From: an uncultured Clostridia bacterium
Lineage (GTDB): Bacteria; Bacillota; Clostridia; Peptostreptococcales; Anaerovoracaceae
Assembly (NCBI GenBank): GCA_934255435.1
Contig: CAKQNZ010000067.1
Span: 1-10,136 of the forward strand
Length of the DNA: 10,136 bases
Reading direction: 5' to 3'
In this document: positions 5,801-10,136 of the stretch, piece after piece
Layout: each line of letters begins with the position of its first letter
How positions within the stretch are numbered: the first letter of the stretch is position 1
Position numbers and translations under genes: made by a program
Notes under the pieces: generated by a model
The model's database searches: none
The model's input: only the letters and a program-made list of their open reading frames with translations
Told to the model about the DNA's origin: nothing

Positions 5801-8800
5801 GTCCTTGTCAGGCACCATGTAAAGTCCTGCCACCTGGGAACCGATGTTGCCTATGACTCCTGCATAGTACATTTCCTTCTCGCCCAGATCCATCACGTAA
5901 AGCGATGACGACTGTGCCTGGTTCACCTGAGCCCAGTATATGTATCCACTGCTGTGATCGTATGTCATTGACTGTACATAGGATACTGCCGGGATACCGT
6001 ACTTGCTGCTGTCAGGATCCGCAGTGTCTTTGCCTGTCTCCTTGTCGATAGTCACCAGCTTGCGATCCTCGTTGACAGCGTATATCCTGCTGCTCTTGTA
6101 GTCCTTTGAAGGAACGCTGGTCATGGCTACCACCTTGCTGCTCTGGGCGCCGATGTCAGTAGTCTCTCCGGTGTTCAGGTTTATCCTCACAAGGTTCGTG
6201 GCGTGTCCCGTGCTTGATATGCCGTACATCGTATTGTCGGTGTAGTCGAAGGTCATTTCCACGATCTTGCTGTCGGACTTGCCTATGTTCCTGTAAACCC
6301 AGCTCTTCGGATCCACCTTGTAAAGGTATCCGTTGCTGTCGTAGCAGTAGTAGTATCCGTTGACATATTCACCGGCGTATACGAACTTGAGTATCTCCGC
6401 CTGTGTCTTGTACTTCGTCGGTTTCGCCGGATCGAAGCTTATGACTTTGTTGTTTGAGCTGTCGTGCCAGTCGTGGAGCAGATATCCGTAAAGGTTGCCC
6501 GGATTGGATATCACCTTGACTTTGCAGGACGCTGTCAGGTCTGTGCCTGATATCTTCGCAGTCACCGTAGTGTCGCCTGCTTTGACTGCCTTTATCCTGC
6601 CGCGGCTGACAGTTGCGATGCTGTCGTCGTCAGTGCTCCATTCGATCTCACTGTTGTTCAGGTTCCATGGAGTCACTGCTGCGAACACTCTGCTCTCCTG
6701 TCCGGGGAACAGGGCTATGGATGTCTGGTTCAGCGTGATGCCCTTCGCTTCGTCAGTGCCCTTGATGTCGAGATTTCCCTTGTACGGTATGAAAAGTCCC
6801 GATACTTCGCAGGCTTCGTCGAACTTGCCGACTTCCGTAGTCTTTCCTGTCTTCAGATCCACCTTGTCCAGTCTGCTTATCATCTTCTTTGTGGATGCGT
6901 TGTAGCTGAATACGTACCAGTACATCTGGCCGTCGTTGTGGTCGTATGCCATTGACTGGCGGTAGCTCAGTGTCACCCAGTCGTCGGACTCGGTCTCTGT
7001 CACCTTGCCGCTGACATCGTACTTCGCATTTGTACCGTCTACTTTACACAATTCGCCGTCTTTGCTTATCGTGTAAAGCTGACCTTCCGTGGTGCAGCCG
7101 AGGGTTATCATCTTCTTGTCAAATTTGCCCTTCTCTGTCACGGTACCGTCGTAGATGTCCATAGTTCCGAGATAAGTGCCGCCGTCTCTGAAGTATACTA
7201 TGTAAAGTTTACCTTCTGCATAGTTGTACGCCATATCGCTTATCTCTATATCCATATCCCTGATCTTCGTCTGGGACCATACGCTGCCCTGAGGCGTGTA
7301 GACGCTCAGCTCCTTCAGCGCATTCACTGCGATCATGTGACCGTCGATGTATTCCGCTGCATATATGCCGTTGACCGCTGCCACGTTCCTGGCATTGGAA
7401 GCGTCCTCTTTGTTTGCCTGCACCATGCCTGCCCTGAGGTTAGCTGTATCACCCATGCTGAAACCATATATGCTGTCTTTGTCCAGAGCTGTCGGCTCCT
7501 TGAATCCGTTGTTGGAAAGTCCCAGATCCATGTCGTAGTCTGTCTGGTTCATGGCGTAGTCCAGAACTATCATCATGAAGTCGTCGCCGTATTCTGTAAC
7601 GTCGAATTCCATGTCGGTGACTTCCTCACCGGCCTTCTTCTGATCCACCTTGAACCTGCCGTACTCCGTAGCACCGTTGGCGCTCTTGAAGATAACTGCA
7701 GCTATGTACTGGTTGTCCTTGAAGGAAGCTGTCAGCATGGTCTTGTCTCCGACTTTCTCTGCCTTCGGAGTTCCTACCAGTTCCGGTTTCTCGTTGTCTA
7801 TTGTTATCGGATATTCCAGAGTCTGCGTCTTTCCCTTGTAGTCCAGCTCCGCCTCCACTTTCAGTGTGACTTTGCTGTTGTTCGGGAGCATGTCTTCGCT
7901 GGCTCCGTTGCCGCCGTTCCAGAGTTTCGGCGATCTGTATATCCTGTATGTACCGTTGCTGTCGTTGTAGAAAGCCTTGGTCACATAGTTGTCTCTGTAA
8001 TGATAGTATTCTTCATCGTCCTGATCGTCGGTTACAGTGAAGTCTATCTTTTTCAGATTCCTCAGAAGTCCGCTCTCGAACACGTCCAGCTTGTTGACTT
8101 CTGATATTGCTGCCCTGTCTTCATCGTACTCCGTCTCGACGTATGGGTTGACGCCGAGGATGGACTGCTCCGTCCACATATATGTACCGTAGGAATTTAC
8201 TTTTCCATTGGTAGTGTAGTGGAGATCCTGTGCGTCGAAGGCTGAAGCACCTGCCCAGTCGCCGTAGAATCCCATGTACGGCAGGGAAAGTCCGATGCCG
8301 TCGTAATTCTCTGACTTGAGATATGAGTAGCCTTCCACGTATATACCGTTAGGGAAATACTTGTCCAGCTCTGCCTTTTCCTTGTCAGATACCTTCACAT
8401 CCACCTTTACGGAAGCTGTGTCGCTGCCCTTTACCAGCAGTGCTTCCTTGTCCAGCTCCACGTCGGACTTCAGGCCTGTCAGATTGTCAAGGAAAAGCTG
8501 CACGTCGTCGCCATTGCAGAGAACGTCGTCCCCGTTGATGTCAGCCATGGCTTTTTCCCTGTTGCTGTATGATTTCTTTATCATCAGCGATCTGATGTCT
8601 CTCGTATCTACTTTCTTATCTGTGTTTATATCGTAGTAAAGGCCCAGGGCGTCGCTGTCGTAGCTTACCTTTGCATCCAGCTTCCTGTCGCTGTCGCCCA
8701 TCAGATAGTATTCCGAACCGTCGTCGTCCTCCTCGGTCTTGTAGCCGTTGGTCATCACCGTAGTGTCCAGTGAATACGCCAGGGAATCCCCTGTCACGTT

Positions 8801-10136
8801 GCTGACGTCGAAAGTGTAGCTGAACTCACCTGTCTTTTCAGGATCGTCATAAAGTTCGGCCTTCGGACGCTTGCTGCTTTCCGATGCGACGCTGAGATAT
8901 GCCTCGCTGGCAAGAGCGTTGTTCAGGTTCACTACGCCTGCGCCCTGCTTTCTCGGAGAATACTCGATGCCGGAGTCCTCCTTGTACGGAGTCGCCGTGC
9001 TCATCAGAAGCTGGTTTGTCCTGATGTAGACTTCCCCTGCGGAAAGTCCCGGATATCTGTCTCTCAGCTCCTGCTTTATCACTGCCGCTGCACCTGCGAT
9101 CTGAGGCGATGCCATGGAAGTACCGGATTTCACGCCGTACTCGCCGCCGTTCACTGTGGAAAGCACGTTGCCTCCTACTGCCGTTATGTCAGGCTTCAGG
9201 TTCAGGGACGATGTGCATCCCAGCGACGAGAAGCTGCTCATAGTCAGATCGTCTGAGCTTTTGCCTTCGCCTATAGTCAGGCTCTTCACTCCGGCTTCGT
9301 ACTGCTCCTTCATGTACTGGCCGGCCGCCTTCGATATGGAAATGCACGGGATATAGCCATCGCCGTCATTTATTTTCATGGATGTAGTGCCGTCCATGTT
9401 GTTGTAAACGATGACGCCCACGGCTCCTGCCGCCTGTGCATTCTCCTGTTTCGCTGTAAAGGTTATCTTGCCGCCTCTTTCCACCAGGGCGATCTTTCCC
9501 TTTACGTCTGCTTTCTCAAAATCACTTTTATCTGCACCGTAATTGCCGACAGGTACAAAATCAAGGCTCTGTCCGCCGCTGAAATTTTTCATGAAGGCTG
9601 TAGCGTCGGACTTGGCGGAATCCGTGAAGGTTATGTTTTTCTCACCTACTCTGAAAAATTCCGCTGCGTTGTTGAGGCTGGCTACGGTGGTAGCGTTTGT
9701 ATATGATCCCGGTGCGGCCAGTATGCCGTTGTCCGGGTTCGATGTCAGGTTGGCGTTGGTCCCGGTCACGTTGCCGTACGCCGCATTGTAGTCGTTGCCT
9801 GCTGCGATGGAAACGATGATGTCTGTGCTGCATATCCTGTCGAACACATCCTGTATTGCGTTCTCGTCTCTTGTGAATCCTGCCGGCGAACCGATACTGA
9901 TGTTCACCGAGTCGCAGCCCAGCATCATGGAGTCCTCCATGGCTGCCATGATATCGCTGAAATATGCTCCACCCTGATTGCCGAAGACTTTCATGACTAT
10001 CACCTGTGCGTCAGGCGCCACGCCGCATATGGACGTGGAGCTTATCTTGTTGGCTGCTGCTATGCCCGCTACGTGAGTGCCGTGGTCCGAACCGTTGGCG
10101 TCGTTGTGATCCACACGGAGTGAGGAGTCGATATAG
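2816..10136 (-). CDS. Giant secreted S8 (subtilisin-like, C5a-peptidase/lactocepin type) protease, 5' end outside the window
   Basis: The frame is open to the window edge: seven codons (YIDSSLR) precede the GTG at 10114, so that GTG is an internal Val and not the start. Numbering from it, catalytic His11 lies in HGTHVAG, oxyanion Asn107 in AAGND and catalytic Ser333 in GTSMASP. The Asp region and any signal peptide are off-window. His-Ser spacing of 322 is close to the 319 (H193, S512) known for streptococcal ScpA. A PA domain sits at about 160-290. Fn3-like cell-envelope-proteinase domains span about 405-870 (PNGIYVEGYSYL, LSLPYMGFYGDW), with dockerin-like loops at 493-547. From about 882 to the end, five propeller-like modules alternate with four Big2 domains. 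It is presumably an extracellular endopeptidase; the substrate is unknown. It ends KVRICSIFAE with no LPXTG, SLH or membrane helix. Very long for its class (ScpA is about 1,170 residues). No frameshift is seen. Confidence 0.93.
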   Translation of the reverse strand, partial: YIDSSLRVDHNDANGSDHGTHVAGIAAANKISSTSICGVAPDAQVIVMKVFGNQGGAYFSDIMAAMEDSMMLGCDSVNISIGSPAGFTRDENAIQDVFDRICSTDIIVSIAAGNDYNAAYGNVTGTNANLTSNPDNGILAAPGSYTNATTVASLNNAAEFFRVGEKNITFTDSAKSDATAFMKNFSGGQSLDFVPVGNYGADKSDFEKADVKGKIALVERGGKITFTAKQENAQAAGAVGVIVYNNMDGTTSMKINDGDGYIPCISISKAAGQYMKEQYEAGVKSLTIGEGKSSDDLTMSSFSSLGCTSSLNLKPDITAVGGNVLSTVNGGEYGVKSGTSMASPQIAGAAAVIKQELRDRYPGLSAGEVYIRTNQLLMSTATPYKEDSGIEYSPRKQGAGVVNLNNALASEAYLSVASESSKRPKAELYDDPEKTGEFSYTFDVSNVTGDSLAYSLDTTVMTNGYKTEEDDDGSEYYLMGDSDRKLDAKVSYDSDALGLYYDINTDKKVDTRDIRSLMIKKSYSNREKAMADINGDDVLCNGDDVQLFLDNLTGLKSDVELDKEALLVKGSDTASVKVDVKVSDKEKAELDKYFPNGIYVEGYSYLKSENYDGIGLSLPYMGFYGDWAGASAFDAQDLHYTTNGKVNSYGTYMWTEQSILGVNPYVETEYDEDRAAISEVNKLDVFESGLLRNLKKIDFTVTDDQDDEEYYHYRDNYVTKAFYNDSNGTYRIYRSPKLWNGGNGASEDMLPNNSKVTLKVEAELDYKGKTQTLEYPITIDNEKPELVGTPKAEKVGDKTMLTASFKDNQYIAAVIFKSANGATEYGRFKVDQKKAGEEVTDMEFDVTEYGDDFMMIVLDYAMNQTDYDMDLGLSNNGFKEPTALDKDSIYGFSMGDTANLRAGMVQANKEDASNARNVAAVNGIYAAEYIDGHMIAVNALKELSVYTPQGSVWSQTKIRDMDIEISDMAYNYAEGKLYIVYFRDGGTYLGTMDIYDGTVTEKGKFDKKMITLGCTTEGQLYTISKDGELCKVDGTNAKYDVSGKVTETESDDWVTLSYRQSMAYDHNDGQMYWYVFSYNASTKKMISRLDKVDLKTGKTTEVGKFDEACEVSGLFIPYKGNLDIKGTDEAKGITLNQTSIALFPGQESRVFAAVTPWNLNNSEIEWSTDDDSIATVSRGRIKAVKAGDTTVTAKISGTDLTASCKVKVISNPGNLYGYLLHDWHDSSNNKVISFDPAKPTKYKTQAEILKFVYAGEYVNGYYYCYDSNGYLYKVDPKSWVYRNIGKSDSKIVEMTFDYTDNTMYGISSTGHATNLVRINLNTGETTDIGAQSSKVVAMTSVPSKDYKSSRIYAVNEDRKLVTIDKETGKDTADPDSSKYGIPAVSYVQSMTYDHSSGYIYWAQVNQAQSSSLYVMDLGEKEMYYAGVIGNIGSQVAGLYMVPDKDSVPEIPYVELEDVKLAAEDCVMVKGTKMQLKAETVPYNATSQTFTWKTSDKDIADVNEGGEVTAYNEGSAKITVKVTDDKTGREVSKTITVKVTEPVENLGGFLMLDNDSLAMNAWISIDPQKPETYKVKSKSGNNVTIGAGAYYNGSLYAYESGTKADDRRSFYKIDEASGRESEPLGYVDTKVSDMTFDYSSGIMYAVSGDKNISIVDLASGELTEVCKQDDKVLMTLAADGKGTLYAIARDDGDKTGKSALYTVDVEKGTLTKIGDIGRNAVLEQSMTYDMEHGYLYWAQISKSNDAKLCIVDPASGYASPVGTIGEAGSEVSALYCVYSDEPEAPYVAVKDIKIKQGSSTTLIKGGQLQLTVSTDPVYATNKDFQYVSDDTGVVEVSKGGKLTAKKNGTAKITVSLDDNGNKISKTITVKVIEAPEKLEAFLYQDMLFDSVKNEFISFSPADRNSSESYDEGKAYSFGLTAGARYDDDIYAYTNETKPRFIKIDEKTKAYEAVGEVSEKMGSMTFDRTRGIMYGMTYNYNRFVQIDLTDGSWHVLGTVKDADGTKVRIGSIEADDKGVIYGITADGKLYTIGDDAVAKLIGKTGAESKASYETDLTFDEASGMLYYSQCGASRDERNICVIDRETADVMKLYPAGEEGSQISFIYVPGESSVKVPESVEPESIVLSSSKMSLNAGKSLKLTAKVLPLSVFMDKSVTWSSDNEAIAKVDDEGNVTGVAAGAAKVKAATKNGKVSAECEVTVSGAGATTLYGYVTSSTNDTTIKGSWVSFSPEDPSALTKVASGSEVVCAANAGGVVYAYLKGGKQLVKIDFGSKNYEYVNVGSAGTNIIRALAYDSKRGKLYGASTLKMFEIDMTTGKQTALSTSMYFGLGAGNMLNSMAADKEGNIYGLMSLGALCRLDPTDGTGEFIVSRTSAVDGNPSTVANNSMTFDGSGSLYWASSTSSTIGQNVLKKIDPASGKLIERAGAIGDGKVRICSIFAE
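3527..3784 (-). other. Big2 Ig-like domain 4 of the protease
   Basis: Residues about 2111-2196: EPESIVLSSSKMSLNAGKSL, then VTWSSDNEAIAKVDDEGNV, GVAAGAAKVKAATKNGK and a CEVTVSG end. This is the most canonical Big2 of the four. It leads into the last propeller module; no fifth Big2 follows. Confidence 0.88.
4514..4786 (-). other. Big2 Ig-like domain 3 of the protease
   Basis: Residues about 1777-1867: PYVAVKDIKIKQGSSTTLIK, then FQYVSDDTGVVEVSKGGKL, ending ISKTITVKVIEAP. The usual core Trp is Tyr here (FQYVSDD), a conservative change. It parallels domain 2 along its full length. Confidence 0.82.
5513..5785 (-). other. Big2 Ig-like domain 2 of the protease
   Basis: Residues about 1444-1534: PYVELEDVKLAAEDCVMVKG, then FTWKTSDKDIADVNEGGEV, ending SKTITVKVTEP. 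It is closest to Big2 domain 3, with which it shares the PYV...KD/ED lead-in and the SKTITVKV end, so these two spacers probably duplicated together with their propellers. Confidence 0.85.
6500..6751 (-). other. Big2 Ig-like domain 1 of the protease
   Basis: Residues about 1122-1205. It starts AKGITLNQTSIALFPGQ, has W1159 in IEWSTDDDSIATVS and the RGRIKAVKAGDTTVTAK turn, and ends TASCKVKVIS. This is the standard Big2 order: x-I-x-L, G-x, W-x-S-x-D-x-x-I-A-x-V, G-x-V/I-x-A-x-x-x-G. It acts as a spacer between modules 1 and 2. Confidence 0.85.
8474..8638 (-). other. Dockerin-like tandem calcium-loop domain inside an Fn3-like domain
   Basis: Residues 493-547. Loop 1, DINTDKKVDTRD (495-506), has D/N/D at positions 1, 3, 5, then D at 9 and D at 12, followed by a helix (IRSLMIKK). 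Loop 2, DINGDDVLCNGD (525-536), keeps positions 1, 3, 5 and 12 but has Cys at 9, and is followed by VQLFLDNLTG. The paired loop-helix units 30 residues apart are the type I dockerin pattern. Flanking sequence (FSYTFDVSNVTGDSLAYSLD before; SVKVDVKVSDKEKAELDKYFPNGIYVEGY after) reads as two halves of one Fn3-like domain, so the dockerin is inserted in a loop. Cohesin binding or calcium stabilisation is possible. Confidence 0.75.
8915..10136 (-). other. Peptidase S8 catalytic domain (partial) with PA insertion
   Basis: The visible catalytic domain runs from upstream of His11 to about residue 400, ending in the family-typical KQGAGVVNLNNAL. His11 is encoded at 10082-10084, Asn107 at 9794-9796 and Ser333 at 9116-9118. 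The insert at about 160-290 (nt 9245-9637), with KGKIALVERGG, AQAAGAVGVIVYNN and IPCISIS, is a protease-associated (PA) domain. PA placement between the Asn and Ser motifs is the C5a-peptidase/lactocepin arrangement, where it helps control substrate access. All visible catalytic residues are intact, so an active enzyme is expected. Confidence 0.92.

Larger units (their letters stand above)
2819..7471 (-). repeat. Five-fold array of propeller-like modules separated by four Big2 domains
   Basis: Propeller-like modules (about 230 aa) lie at residues 882-1112, 1208-1436, 1538-1773, 1870-2102 and 2200-2432 (nt 6779-7471, 5807-6493, 4796-5503, 3809-4507, 2819-3517). Big2 domains lie at about 1122-1205, 1444-1534, 1777-1867 and 2111-2196. 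Successive modules start 326-332 residues apart. Each opens with a YGY/GGF-like strand and an ISFDP-type phrase, repeats MTFDYxxGxMYG and QSMTYDxxxGxLYWA phrases, and closes with a GSxVxGLYxVP strand. Four complete repeats plus one built from the first and last strands suggest a five-bladed propeller closed by a velcro strand. DNA identity survives in places: TGTAGTCGAAGGTCAT at 5224 and 6241, its 12-bp core at 4241 and 2969, and GCCCAGTAGAGG at 2946 and 4926. Such arrays usually bind glycans or proteins; the ligand here is unknown. Confidence 0.75.

Noticed and set aside
2819..7471. CRISPR or simple tandem DNA repeat
   Set aside because: The repetition is at protein level with a roughly 1-kb period and divergent DNA; there are no short identical repeats with regular spacers.
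7337..8104. A 255-codon open frame on the plus strand opposite the protease gene
   Set aside because: It is the reverse shadow of a well-supported protease/Fn3 coding frame, is Val/Cys/Leu-rich with no recognisable domain, and arises from the codon bias of the real gene.

Overview
The window looks like part of the chromosome of a Gram-positive, low-to-mid-GC anaerobe of the class Clostridia, probably a gut, rumen or oral commensal of the Lachnospiraceae / Anaerovoracaceae (Eubacterium-Mogibacterium) type. This is inferred from the protein families (a C5a-peptidase/lactocepin-like S8 protease, Big2 Ig-like domains, a DUF6273-type domain and a Lys-rich Ig/Fn3 tail), the purine-rich Shine-Dalgarno and the intrinsic terminators. 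The genus cannot be fixed from sequence reading alone. Isoleucine is often encoded by ATA, and I see no mobile-element, tRNA, rRNA or CRISPR signature.

Both real genes lie on the minus strand. Reading in their direction, from high to low coordinates, the window opens inside a giant secreted subtilase. This protease gene runs from the right edge to 2816 and lacks its 5' end. It encodes at least 2,439 residues: the His/Asn/Ser part of an S8 catalytic domain with a PA insert, Fn3-like domains of the cell-envelope-proteinase type, a dockerin-like pair of calcium loops inside the first of these, and a five-fold array of propeller-like modules alternating with four Big2 domains. It ends directly on the fifth propeller, with no LPXTG or SLH anchor.

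A 423-bp gap (2393-2815) follows. It holds four hairpins or palindromes, a probable terminator for the protease, phased A-tracts, and promoter-like sequences on both strands that could drive the next gene and, speculatively, a plus-strand structured RNA.

The second gene (170-2392) encodes a secreted protein of about 740 residues: signal peptide, DUF6273-like domain, Big2, a second Ig-like domain, a Cys/His ribbon, and a C-terminal Ig/Fn3 tail of extreme positive charge (41 basic versus 4 acidic residues in 170). A strong bidirectional terminator at 21-77 closes it.

The two products share a cell-surface/extracellular character and Big2 domains. The likely picture is a surface or secreted proteolysis and adhesion locus. 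The protease could be tethered through its dockerin rather than a sortase signal, and the smaller protein could be held on the cell wall by charge. These links are inference. No cohesin, sortase or regulator gene is in the window.
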